From positions 4,154,001 to 4,218,000 of the forward strand of contig OZ242006.1 of the NCBI GenBank assembly GCA_965204705.1: DNA of 64,000 bases, in the 5' to 3' direction. Below the pieces are notes generated by a model, which had not been told where the DNA came from, did no database searches, and was given only the letters and a program-made list of their open reading frames with translations. The stretch is from Bin5 sp965204705 (lineage in GTDB: Bacteria; Chloroflexota; Anaerolineae; Caldilineales; Caldilineaceae). The translations under genes and the position numbers were made by a program. Below are positions 8,818 to 17,261 of the stretch, piece after piece (positions within the stretch are counted from its first letter, which is position 1; the number at the start of each line of letters is the position of its first letter).

Positions 8818-9609
8818 ATGAAAATTCTACTCACCGGCATCAGCGGTACAGTTGGCAGCTTGCTGGCGCCCGAACTGGGACGCGACCACGAAGTGTCCGG
8901 TATCGACCTGCGTCCCTCCGACTGGCCGAACGCGGTACAGGCCGACCTCTGCGACCCGGACGCCTTGCCCCCCATCTTCGAAGGCATCGACGTAGTCGTC
9001 CACCTCGCCGCTGACCCGCGCCACGAGGTCGAAATCGGCTGGGAAGAGCTCACCAACCCCAACCTGATCGCCACCGCGCGCATGTACGACGCTGCCCATG
9101 ACGCCGGCGTGCGCCGCGTCATCTTCGTCAGTTCGATGCACACAATGGGCGGCTACGAGTTTGACGAGCCCTACCTGTCCATCGTTTCCGGCCGCCTCGA
9201 CGGCCTCGACCCGGCCTCCATTCCCCTGGTCAAGGGCGATGACCCGCCCAGGCCGGACAGCCGCTACGGCGCGACCAAGATTTTCGGCGAGTCCCTGGGC
9301 CGTTACTATACCGAAGGCGGCAACATCGACCGCCCCGACGAACGCCCCATGGAAGTTATCTGCATCCGTCTCGGAACGTTGCCCCGCTCCAACCGGCCCG
9401 AAAAGGACTACCGCTCGCTCGTCAGTTGGTTCAGCAAGCGCGATGCGATCGGCTTTTTCCGGGCTTGCATTGAGACACCGGGCATCGGCTATGAGATCAT
9501 CTACGGCGCATCCAACAATACCTGGAAAATCTACGACACACCCTACGCCTATAATCTGTTGAATTATGTTCCCGCCGACGACGCTTCAGAGCACTGGGGC
9601 AAGGAATAA
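8818..9609 (+). CDS. NAD-dependent epimerase/dehydratase, cassette copy 2
   Basis: This is a 263-aa close paralogue of the gene at 6960, equal in length and nearly colinear. It has GISGTVGS in the NAD loop and SRYGATKIFGE with the YxxxK pair. The start is supported by CAGGAG. Only 14 bases separate it from its propeller partner, the tightest spacing of the three cassettes. Differences from copies 1 and 3 are scattered substitutions, not indels, so all three could be active on related substrates. Confidence 0.85.
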   Translation: MKILLTGISGTVGSLLAPELGRDHEVSGIDLRPSDWPNAVQADLCDPDALPPIFEGIDVVVHLAADPRHEVEIGWEELTNPNLIATARMYDAAHDAGVRRVIFVSSMHTMGGYEFDEPYLSIVSGRLDGLDPASIPLVKGDDPPRPDSRYGATKIFGESLGRYYTEGGNIDRPDERPMEVICIRLGTLPRSNRPEKDYRSLVSWFSKRDAIGFFRACIETPGIGYEIIYGASNNTWKIYDTPYAYNLLNYVPADDASEHWGKE

Positions 9610-9623
9610 AGGGAGGACAACCG

Positions 9624-10502
9624 ATGCTGACCGTTGGACATGGCGATTTTCGCTATCAACAGGACGATTCGTGGCCCACATTGCCTGAAGGTTGGGTGAT
9701 GGACCACCCCTCCGATCTGGCGGTGGATTCGCATGATCGGGTCTATGTTTTCAACCGCAACAAGCACCCAATGATCGTCTTCGAAGCCGACTCGGGCGAG
9801 TTTGTTACCTCCTGGGGCGAAGGCGAATTCAAAGAGCCGCACGGCATCTTCATCGACGACGAAGACCATGTGTGGACCGCCGACCGCAATGACCACACCG
9901 TCGTCAAGTACACGCGCTACGGCGAAAAGCTGCTCGAGCTGGGCACGCGCGGCTGGGCAAACATGACGGTAACGCCCCAGGGCACGACGCTCGATCCGCC
10001 CTTCAACATGCCCGCAGGCGTGGCCATCGCCGAGGACGGCTGCATCTTTGTCGCCGACGGCTACGGCAACCGCCAGGTCCATCGTTTTTCGCCGGACGGC
10101 GAGCTGGAGCTTTCATGGGGAACGTCGGGCACGGAGCCGGGCCAGTTCGCGCTCGTACACCAGGTCGGCGTCGACACGCAGGGCAGGGTACTGATCTGTG
10201 ACCGGGCAAATCATCGCATTCAGTTCTTTGACCGGGAAGGACAGTTCCTCCACATCTGGGACGACGTCAGTGCACCCGGCGACGTCTACTGCAGTCCTGA
10301 GGGGCTGATCTACGTCGCCGAACAGGGTGGCGGCGGCGCCGTCTCGATCTTCAGCGAAGACGGCGAGCTAATCTGCCGCTTCCGCGGCGAGGAAGCCGGC
10401 CTGCGCGGCGTCCACGGCATCTGGATCGATTCCAAAAAGAATCTATTCATATCGGAATTGAGCCACCACGGCCACTGCGTGCAGAGATACGCCAAGATCT
10501 GA
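9624..10502 (+). CDS. NHL/PAL-like beta-propeller, cassette copy 2
   Basis: The protein is 292 aa, six residues shorter than copies 1 and 3 because the loop after YVAEQG lacks the insertion seen there (GSAMGKGPLPCG in copy 1, replaced by GGGGA). It is the most diverged of the three, for instance YVFNRNKHPMIVFEADSG instead of FVFCRHKHPVVAFEAETG. The blade motifs EPHGIFIDDEDHVWTAD and MPAGVAIAEDGCIFVADGYG are kept. GGAGG precedes the ATG. The divergence suggests a somewhat different ligand. Confidence 0.8.
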   Translation: MLTVGHGDFRYQQDDSWPTLPEGWVMDHPSDLAVDSHDRVYVFNRNKHPMIVFEADSGEFVTSWGEGEFKEPHGIFIDDEDHVWTADRNDHTVVKYTRYGEKLLELGTRGWANMTVTPQGTTLDPPFNMPAGVAIAEDGCIFVADGYGNRQVHRFSPDGELELSWGTSGTEPGQFALVHQVGVDTQGRVLICDRANHRIQFFDREGQFLHIWDDVSAPGDVYCSPEGLIYVAEQGGGGAVSIFSEDGELICRFRGEEAGLRGVHGIWIDSKKNLFISELSHHGHCVQRYAKI

Positions 10503-10565
10503 GGAAAGCCCCAATTGACGCTGCTACTCTTCCAGTAAATGGGACTTGCATTTTATTTCTCACGC

Positions 10566-10593
10566 TTGACAACACCTTCTGCCTATAGATAAT
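10566..10593 (+). promoter_or_regulatory. Candidate sigma70-type promoter before cassette 3
   Basis: TTGACA at 10566-10571 is a perfect -35 word. A 16-base spacer leads to GATAAT at 10588-10593. This AT-rich spot stands out in GC-rich DNA, about 29 bases before the ATG at 10622, with TAGGAG between. It would allow cassette 3 and the downstream transporter genes to be expressed independently of the upstream cluster. Confidence 0.55.
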
Positions 10594-10621
10594 ACACGCA
10601 CAATTCCTATAGGAGACGGCC

Positions 10622-11413
10622 ATGAAGGTCCTCATAACTGGTATCACCGGTACGATCGGCAGTTTCCTGGCGCCTGAACTTGGGCGCGATCACGATGTCT
10701 ACGGCATCGACCTGCTCCCGTCCGACTGGCCCAACGCTACGCAGGCCGACCTCTGCGACCCCGCCGCTCTGCCGCCCGTCTTCGAAGGCATGGATGTGGT
10801 CATTCACCTGGCTGCCGATCCCCGCCACGAGGTGGAAATTGGCTGGGATGAACTGACCAACCCCAACCTTATCGCCACCGCCCGCATGTACGATGCCGCC
10901 CACGACGCCGGCGTACGCCGCGTCATATTCGCCAGTTCGATGCACGCCATGGGCGGCTATGAGTTCGACGAGCCTTACCTGTCGATCGTATCAGGCCGCC
11001 TGGACGGGCTGGACTCGGCCTCCATCCCGCTCGTCAAAGGCGATGATCCGGGCAGGCCGGACAGCCGCTACGGCGCCACCAAGATCTTCGGCGAGTCGCT
11101 GGGCCGCTACTATACCGAGGGCGGCAACATCGACCGCCCCGACGAGCGCCCGATGGAGGTCATCTGCGTACGTCTCGGCACGCTCCCGCCATGGAACCGC
11201 CCCGGCAGTGGATACCGTTCGCTGGTGAGCTGGTTCAGCCATCGCGACGCAACCGGCTTCTTTCGCGCCTGCGTTGAACGCCCCAACATAAACTACGAGA
11301 TCATCTACGGCGCGTCCAACAATACCTGGAAGATCTACGACACGCCCTACGCCTGGGAGCTGCTGGATTTCATGCCCGTCGACAGCGCCGACGACCACTG
11401 GCGTAAGGACTAA
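10622..11413 (+). CDS. NAD-dependent epimerase/dehydratase, cassette copy 3
   Basis: The protein is 263 aa. It is closest by eye to copy 1 (shared GIDLLPSDWPNATQADLCDP and YDTPYAWxLLDFMPVD) and mixes in features of copy 2 (GGYEFDEPYLSIVSG). The mosaic suggests gene conversion between copies. The NAD loop is GITGTIGS and the YxxxK pair is intact. A TAGGAG site and a strong candidate promoter lie just upstream. Confidence 0.85.
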   Translation: MKVLITGITGTIGSFLAPELGRDHDVYGIDLLPSDWPNATQADLCDPAALPPVFEGMDVVIHLAADPRHEVEIGWDELTNPNLIATARMYDAAHDAGVRRVIFASSMHAMGGYEFDEPYLSIVSGRLDGLDSASIPLVKGDDPGRPDSRYGATKIFGESLGRYYTEGGNIDRPDERPMEVICVRLGTLPPWNRPGSGYRSLVSWFSHRDATGFFRACVERPNINYEIIYGASNNTWKIYDTPYAWELLDFMPVDSADDHWRKD

Positions 11414-11464
11414 CCTTTACCCCCGCGCGCCGCGGCTGCGCGCCACAGCGGAGGACAACCGATT

Positions 11465-12361
11465 ATGACAGTTGGATATGGCGATTTTCGCTATGAGTTG
11501 GACGATTCCTGGCCCTCAGTGCCCGAAGGATGGTCGCTCGGCTCTGTGCCCGATGTGGCGATCGATTCGCGCGATCGCGTCTTTGTCTTCTGCCGCCACA
11601 AGCACCCGGTGGTGGCGTTTGAGGCGGATACCGGGAAGTTCATCACCTCCTGGGGTGAAGGCGAGTTCACAGAGCCGCACGGCATCTTTATCGACGCCGA
11701 CGACCATGTGTGGGTCACCGACCGCCAGGAGCATGTCGTAACCAAGCACACGCAGCACGGTGAGAAGCTGCTCGAGCTGGGCCGACGCGGCTGGGCCATG
11801 ATGACGGTGACGCCTTACGGCACCACACTGGATCCCCCCTTCAACATGCCGGCCGGTGTGGCTATATCCAGCGACGGCAGCATCTTCACAGCCGACGGCT
11901 ACGGCAACCGCCAGGTCCATCGCTTTTCCGCGGACGGCGAGCTTGAGGTGTCCTGGGGAACCTCCGGCATAGAGCCGGGCCAGTTCGCGCTGGTGCACAA
12001 TATCGGCATCGACTCGCAGGACCGGGTTCTGATCTGTGATCGGGAGTCCAGCCGCATCCAGTTCTTCGACCACGAGGGTGAATTCATCACGATGTGGGAA
12101 GACGTCAACGGCCCCGGCGACGTCTACTGCAGCCCCGACCAGCTGATCTATGTCGCCGAGCAGGGCGGCTCCCTTGGCAAGGGCCCCGCGCCGATCGGCG
12201 TCTCCATCTTCCACGAATCCGGCGAGCTGGTCGGCCGCTTCCGCGGGACGGAGACCGGCCTGTCCATGCCGCACGGCATCTGGTGCGATTCGCACGGAAA
12301 CATATTTGTCGCGGAGCTGGGCACCGAGGGAAACAAAGCCCGCAAGTTCGTCAAGATTTAA
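11465..12361 (+). CDS. NHL/PAL-like beta-propeller, cassette copy 3
   Basis: The protein is 298 aa and very close to copy 1, with the same C-terminus (EGNxARKFVKI) and the same loop length after YVAEQG. ATG 11465 follows GGAGG. The propeller pattern and the absence of a signal peptide are as in copy 1. It ends 113 bp before the ferritin-like gene. Confidence 0.8.
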   Translation: MTVGYGDFRYELDDSWPSVPEGWSLGSVPDVAIDSRDRVFVFCRHKHPVVAFEADTGKFITSWGEGEFTEPHGIFIDADDHVWVTDRQEHVVTKHTQHGEKLLELGRRGWAMMTVTPYGTTLDPPFNMPAGVAISSDGSIFTADGYGNRQVHRFSADGELEVSWGTSGIEPGQFALVHNIGIDSQDRVLICDRESSRIQFFDHEGEFITMWEDVNGPGDVYCSPDQLIYVAEQGGSLGKGPAPIGVSIFHESGELVGRFRGTETGLSMPHGIWCDSHGNIFVAELGTEGNKARKFVKI

Positions 12362-12474
12362 CAGGAAACGGCGCGGAATCGCCTCCTGTCCTCATCCTGA
12401 ATGAGCGAGTGAGACAGCGCCGATCCCTTTCCCGAGAGCGTGTTTGCCTGGTCCGACGAGGAAGAATCAAGTCA

Positions 12475-13794
12475 ATGAACGCGACAGCACCGCCGATAGC
12501 CGGTCTCTGCACCTATGCGCAGGGCGGCAGGCTGGGCTACAGTGTGGAACGCACTGTACAGTTGCTGCGGCGCTATCTGTTTGTCGAGAGCCAGACGATG
12601 CGCTGCCTGGTCGCTCACCTGAACGGCGTGCCGGAGTGGGAGGTGAAATGCGGCCTCTCGCTCCATCTGTGGCAGGACGCGGAGCACTGCACCTGGCTTC
12701 GCAACCGCGTCAAGGAGATGCGCACGCCGCCCCTCCATCTGGACCGCATCCCTGACCCGGCCCTGGACGTATTCTTCAAGGAGTTGATCCGTTCCCGCAC
12801 CACGCTAGAGCTGCTGACCGGAGTATACCGGGTGCTCAAACCGGCCAGCATCGCGGCCATGCAGCGCCATCTGGGGGAAGCAAACCCTCTGGTCGATCAA
12901 CCTACGCGGCGCCTGCTCAGGTTCATACTGCTCGAGGAGGAAGAGCAACTTGCCTGGGGCCATGCCACACTGCGTATCCTGATCGATAGTGAAAATACCG
13001 AAACCGGGGAATGCTGGGCCGCTCACCTGCAGGCCTACCTGGATGCCGCCGGCGGAATCGTCGCCGACAATGACCGCGCAACCGAGAACGAGCTGCCGCC
13101 GGCCCGAGCCCAGGAGCCATTCAACCCAGTCCGGACCCCGCAAAGAGATGAACGCTTTACCAGGGTCTGGAAGTCACGCGGGCGCCTCCCCAACGCCGAC
13201 ATCTCCGCCACCGAGCGAAACTGGTTTCAGCTCTACATGCGGCTGACCGAAATGCACGTTCCTGAACTGATGGCATTGATCATCTACGACTGGGACGACC
13301 AACCCTGGGAATTCTATCACGATATGGCTCGCCAGCTCTGGGATGAGGCGCGCCACGCCATGATGGGCGAGATCGCCTTCGAGTTGAATGGTTTGAACTG
13401 GGCGGAGGTTCCGCACGAAATCAGCTTTGGCGAATTTCCCAATACCCAGCTAGAGCCCGCCGACCGGCATTGCCTTCTGTGGGGGATCGAACAGGGGCTG
13501 ATGAAACCGGATGGGAAGCAACTTGAGTACAAAGTCGCCCGCGAATCGGGCGATCCACTGTCGACTACGTTCCAGGATTTTGATTGGGCTGACGAGGTAC
13601 TGCATGCCCAGATAGGACGCAGATGGCTGCTGCCGGCCTTTGAATCGATGGAGGCAATGCAGCAGCGCTACGAAGAGGTTCTGGCGCGCTTCCAGGCTAT
13701 CCTCGACCAGGACCAGGCGTTGCCAAGAGCCGAATGGTGGGATGCCTTCTATCAGCAGGTACCTCGCCCGGAAAAGCAGGAGGAACCAGTTTGA
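12475..13794 (+). CDS. Ferritin-like/di-iron-type protein of unknown function
   Basis: The protein is 439 aa. I do not recognise a named family. It is helical-looking and holds several E/D-x-x-H type pairs: WQDAEHCTW and EEEEQLAWGH in the first half, LTEMHVPE, WDEARHAMMGE and WADEVLHAQIGRRW in the second. Two such sets would fit two ferritin-like four-helix bundles with a carboxylate-bridged metal centre (known in DUF455-type and related proteins). ATG 12475 begins MNATAPPIAGLC; the longer frame back to 12094 is shadow of the propeller gene. It lies between the sugar cassettes and the importer, so a hydroxylation or oxidation step on the same substrate is possible. Confidence 0.6.
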   Translation: MNATAPPIAGLCTYAQGGRLGYSVERTVQLLRRYLFVESQTMRCLVAHLNGVPEWEVKCGLSLHLWQDAEHCTWLRNRVKEMRTPPLHLDRIPDPALDVFFKELIRSRTTLELLTGVYRVLKPASIAAMQRHLGEANPLVDQPTRRLLRFILLEEEEQLAWGHATLRILIDSENTETGECWAAHLQAYLDAAGGIVADNDRATENELPPARAQEPFNPVRTPQRDERFTRVWKSRGRLPNADISATERNWFQLYMRLTEMHVPELMALIIYDWDDQPWEFYHDMARQLWDEARHAMMGEIAFELNGLNWAEVPHEISFGEFPNTQLEPADRHCLLWGIEQGLMKPDGKQLEYKVARESGDPLSTTFQDFDWADEVLHAQIGRRWLLPAFESMEAMQQRYEEVLARFQAILDQDQALPRAEWWDAFYQQVPRPEKQEEPV

Positions 13795-13929
13795 CGAACT
13801 GTTCGGTACTTTGCCCGGCGCTGACGCCTGGCAAGAATCTCGAACGCATCGAACCAAACCATTAGCTAGAGGTGAATCCATCCAATTGACCCACAGACGT
13901 TTTCTCATTTCCACAAAGGAGGGAAAGAG

Positions 13930-15996
13930 ATGAAGCAGACCAAGTATTCGTGGCTGTTGGGGATCGTGATGGTAGTAGCTCTTGTACTTTCGGGCTGCGT
14001 CGGCGCCGCCGAGCCCGAAGCCCCGGCTGAGGAGATGGCTGAACCCGCCGCCGAAGAGGCGGAAGAGGCTTCGGAACTACCTCAGATCGTCCCAATTGAA
14101 GGGCCGGACATCATCCTCGATGAGGCAATGTGGCCCACGGAATACAGCGAAGCGCCCTCGTTGGCGGAGATGGTCGCGGCAGGCGACTTGCCGCCCGTAG
14201 AGGAACGCCTCCCTGAAGACCCAATGGTCATCAAGCCATTGAATGAAATCGGCAAGTACGGCGGCACCTGGCGCCGCGGCTTCACCGGCCCGGCCGACGG
14301 CGAGAACATGATGCGCATCAACAACTCGTCAAGGCTGCTCGCCTGGGACTACTCAGGTTCCTACATCGTGCCCAGCCTGCTCGCCGGCTGGGACATTCAG
14401 GATGACGGCCGCAAGTACATCCTCTATCTCCGCAAGGGCGCCAAGTGGTCAGACGGCATGCCTTTCACCGCCGACGATTTCCTCTTCTGGTACGAGGACG
14501 TCGCCCTGAACGAGGACATCTTCCCCAGCCCGCCCCCGGAAATGGTTATCGCCGGCGAACCGGGCCTGATGGAAAAGATCGACGACTATACGATCTCCTA
14601 CACCTTCAAGGAGCCGTATCCCCTTTTCCTCGACATCCTTGCGGGCCATAACATGGTGGCGGCAGCCCCCGAAGGCAGCCTGGGAACTGGCGGCGGAGGC
14701 TACGCAGCCAAGCATTACATGAGCCAGTTCCTGCCCAAGTACTCCTCTGAAGAAGAGGTGACGGCGAAGGCCAAGGAGTTGGGATTCGAGAGCTGGCTGG
14801 ATATGTACCTCTTCCACTCCTATCCCGCCCGTAACCCGGACCTGCCGGTGATGAGCCCGTGGGTCACAGAGCGACCCGTCATCGATCCAATCTGGTCGAT
14901 GAAGCGCAACCCCTACTACTGGGCGGTCGACACGGAAGGCAACCAGCTTCCCTACATCGACGAGATCGTGATCAATCTTGCCGAGGATAGAGAGGTCCTC
15001 CTCCTGCGCGCCCTCGCCGGAGAAATCGACTTCCAGGGTCGCCACATCAGCATCTCGAGGCTGCCCGTCCTCATAGAGAACATGGATACAGGCGACTACC
15101 GGGTCGATATTGGTCGCGGCTTCTGCCATTCGGCCGGTTTCCACTTCAACCACAGCTACGACGGTGACGCCGAAGTCCAGCAATGGATTAGAAACGTAGA
15201 ATTCCGTCGAGCCCTTTCAATAGGAATCGATCGCGACCAGATAAACGAGGCCTACTTCCTCGGTCTGGGCGTGGGCGGCTCTGTGATGTGTTCACCCGAC
15301 CTGCCCTCGACTGCAGGTGAAGAGTTCGTGACCAGGTGGGCCACGCACGAGCCCGATCAGGCCAATGAGATGTTGGACGCCATTGGGCTGACCGAAAAGG
15401 ACGACGAAGGATTCCGTCTGCGGACGGACGGTTCCGGAGAGCGTCTGCGCATCGAAATTGGTATGGTTGCAGGCGGCAACGAGCCGATCGCCGAAATGGT
15501 GAAAGACCATTGGAAGGATATCGGCATCTGGGCCGACCTCAAGGCGCAGGAGCGAAGCCTGTTCGAGACGGAAGCACGCGCCAACAAGCACCAGATCGGC
15601 ATCTGGGGCAACGGCGGCGCTTCGCAGCTCTGGCTCTACCCCCGCCACGTATTGCCTGTAAACACAAACGAGGCGTACATGGGGCCGGAGATCGCCAGAT
15701 GGTTCGTCAGCGGCGGCGAGGATGGCATGGCGCCACCCTACCCTGAGATGGAAAGAGCGCTTGAACTGTTCAGGCAGGGCGCCTCCGTGTCCGCCGAGGA
15801 GCGCAACAAGATCGGCCAGGAGATCTGGAGTCTCGTGGTTGACCAGGTGTGGACGATCGGTACCGTCGGCCAGTCCGCCGGTGTCGCCGTCACCAAGAAC
15901 AACATGGGCAACGTACCCCGGCGCGGCTGCCCGGCGCAGCACTGCCGGACGCCTGCCAGCGGCCATCCGCCGACCTGGTTCTTCACCGATCAGTAA
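13930..15996 (+). CDS. ABC transporter substrate-binding lipoprotein, family 5 (peptide/oligosaccharide type)
   Basis: The protein is 688 aa. The lipoprotein signal is clear (VVALVLSGC, Cys23), followed by an Ala/Glu/Pro linker typical of this genome. The body matches family 5 binding proteins: YILYLRKGAKWSDGMPFTADDF, then ALSIGIDRDQINEAYFLGLG. The length is large for the family (usually 500-600). AAGGAGGG precedes the ATG. It is the first gene of an importer, followed by two permeases and two ATPases. Neighbours suggest a carbohydrate-like substrate rather than peptides, but the sequence cannot settle this. Confidence 0.9.
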   Translation: MKQTKYSWLLGIVMVVALVLSGCVGAAEPEAPAEEMAEPAAEEAEEASELPQIVPIEGPDIILDEAMWPTEYSEAPSLAEMVAAGDLPPVEERLPEDPMVIKPLNEIGKYGGTWRRGFTGPADGENMMRINNSSRLLAWDYSGSYIVPSLLAGWDIQDDGRKYILYLRKGAKWSDGMPFTADDFLFWYEDVALNEDIFPSPPPEMVIAGEPGLMEKIDDYTISYTFKEPYPLFLDILAGHNMVAAAPEGSLGTGGGGYAAKHYMSQFLPKYSSEEEVTAKAKELGFESWLDMYLFHSYPARNPDLPVMSPWVTERPVIDPIWSMKRNPYYWAVDTEGNQLPYIDEIVINLAEDREVLLLRALAGEIDFQGRHISISRLPVLIENMDTGDYRVDIGRGFCHSAGFHFNHSYDGDAEVQQWIRNVEFRRALSIGIDRDQINEAYFLGLGVGGSVMCSPDLPSTAGEEFVTRWATHEPDQANEMLDAIGLTEKDDEGFRLRTDGSGERLRIEIGMVAGGNEPIAEMVKDHWKDIGIWADLKAQERSLFETEARANKHQIGIWGNGGASQLWLYPRHVLPVNTNEAYMGPEIARWFVSGGEDGMAPPYPEMERALELFRQGASVSAEERNKIGQEIWSLVVDQVWTIGTVGQSAGVAVTKNNMGNVPRRGCPAQHCRTPASGHPPTWFFTDQ

Positions 15997-16006
15997 AAGC
16001 TGAATC

Positions 16007-16036
16007 GCATCGCCCCCAGTGTGATGGGGGCGATGC
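16007..16036 (+). promoter_or_regulatory. Stem-loop between binding-protein and permease genes
   Basis: gcatcgccccc (16007-16017) pairs exactly with gggggcgatgc (16026-16036), an 11-bp GC-rich stem with an 8-base loop, 10 bases after the stop. No T-run follows. This is the usual place for an mRNA-stabilising or partial-termination hairpin that lets the binding protein be made in excess over the permeases. Confidence 0.6.
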
Positions 16037-16214
16037 CACGTACCTTGCCGGTCTGCGGCCCGTCCACTGCTTCAGCCCTGACCCAAGCGGCGAAACTGTC
16101 GACATCAGACCGGTTTGAACGCTCCCCGGCGCCCAATCTGGGTCTGCCCGGGAGTTCCTTGCCCCCCAACGCAACGAGTCGCGTAGTTTAGCTACCTGTC
16201 GCGGAGGCTGTCGG

Positions 16215-17204
16215 ATGCTCGCTTACTTTGCTCGTCGCGCCGTATTGGCCGTCTTCACGTTGTGGGCCGTTTCGGTGCTCTCCTTCATCATCATCCAGCT
16301 CCCGCCCGGGGACTTTGTCGACGCCTACATGGCCCAGCTGGCCGTCATGGAGACCGATGTCTCGGAGCAGCAGATGGAGGCCATGCGCCGCCAGTATGCT
16401 CTGGACAGACCCATTCACGAACAGTACCTGAGGTGGGTTGGCAACATGGTCCAGGGCCACTTCGGCGTCTCCATGCTGTGGAAGCAGTCGGTCCGAGACG
16501 TGATCGGAGACAGGCTTGCGATGACCATGGCCGTTTCACTGGGGGCGGTTGTGCTTACCTGGGCGATTGCCGTGCCCATCGGCATCTACTCGGCAGTGCG
16601 TCAGTATTCGATCGGCGATTATGCTTTCACCTTTGTCGGTTTCATCGGTCTGGGGGTACCCAATTTCCTTCTGGCCCTGGTGCTGATGTACCTGGGCTTC
16701 TACCTTTTCGGGGCGAATGTCGGCGGTCTGTTCTCGCCGGAATACCAGCTGGAACCCTGGAGTTGGGGCAAAGTGAAGGACCTCCTCTATCATCTCCCCC
16801 TGCCCGCTTTCGTCGTCGCTCTCAGCGGCACTGCCGAACTGATCCGAGTCCTGCGCGCGAATCTGCTTGACGAGCTGCGCAAGCCCTATGTGATAACGGC
16901 GCGGGCGATGGGGCTGGCCGAGCACCGCCTGATCCTGAAATTCCCGCTGCGCGTCGCTCTAAATCCCTTCGTCAGCACGATCGGCTATCTGCTGCCCTAC
17001 ATCCTGTCGGGCAGCGTTATCGTCTCAGTCGTTTTGAGCCTGCCGACGCTGGGGCCGATTCTGCTGGGATCGCTTATCGCCCAGGACATGTTCCTGGCCG
17101 GAACGATAGTCCTGATGCTCGGCTCGATGACAGTCATCGGCACTTTCCTGTCCGACCTGCTGCTGATGTGGATCGATCCGCGCATACGTCTTGGCATGAT
17201 CTAG
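16215..17204 (+). CDS. ABC transporter permease, DppB type
   Basis: The protein is 329 aa. The N-terminal membrane helix and the FxxxRxxxxxxTLWAVSVLSFIIIQLPPGD opening are typical of the DppB/OppB group, as is the later TARAMGLAEHRLILKFPLRVALNPFVS (EAA loop that docks on the ATPases). About six membrane segments are seen. GGAGG precedes the ATG. It would form the membrane channel with the next gene. Confidence 0.9.
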   Translation: MLAYFARRAVLAVFTLWAVSVLSFIIIQLPPGDFVDAYMAQLAVMETDVSEQQMEAMRRQYALDRPIHEQYLRWVGNMVQGHFGVSMLWKQSVRDVIGDRLAMTMAVSLGAVVLTWAIAVPIGIYSAVRQYSIGDYAFTFVGFIGLGVPNFLLALVLMYLGFYLFGANVGGLFSPEYQLEPWSWGKVKDLLYHLPLPAFVVALSGTAELIRVLRANLLDELRKPYVITARAMGLAEHRLILKFPLRVALNPFVSTIGYLLPYILSGSVIVSVVLSLPTLGPILLGSLIAQDMFLAGTIVLMLGSMTVIGTFLSDLLLMWIDPRIRLGMI

Positions 17205-17261
17205 CAGGAGAAACACGGTAGCCGGCATCCAACTACAGTCTCCTTTACTGTCCTCTTGGCA

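Noticed and set aside
6960..12361. Possible assembly duplication of the three cassettes
   Set aside because: The copies differ throughout in sequence, spacing and loop length, so they are true paralogues.
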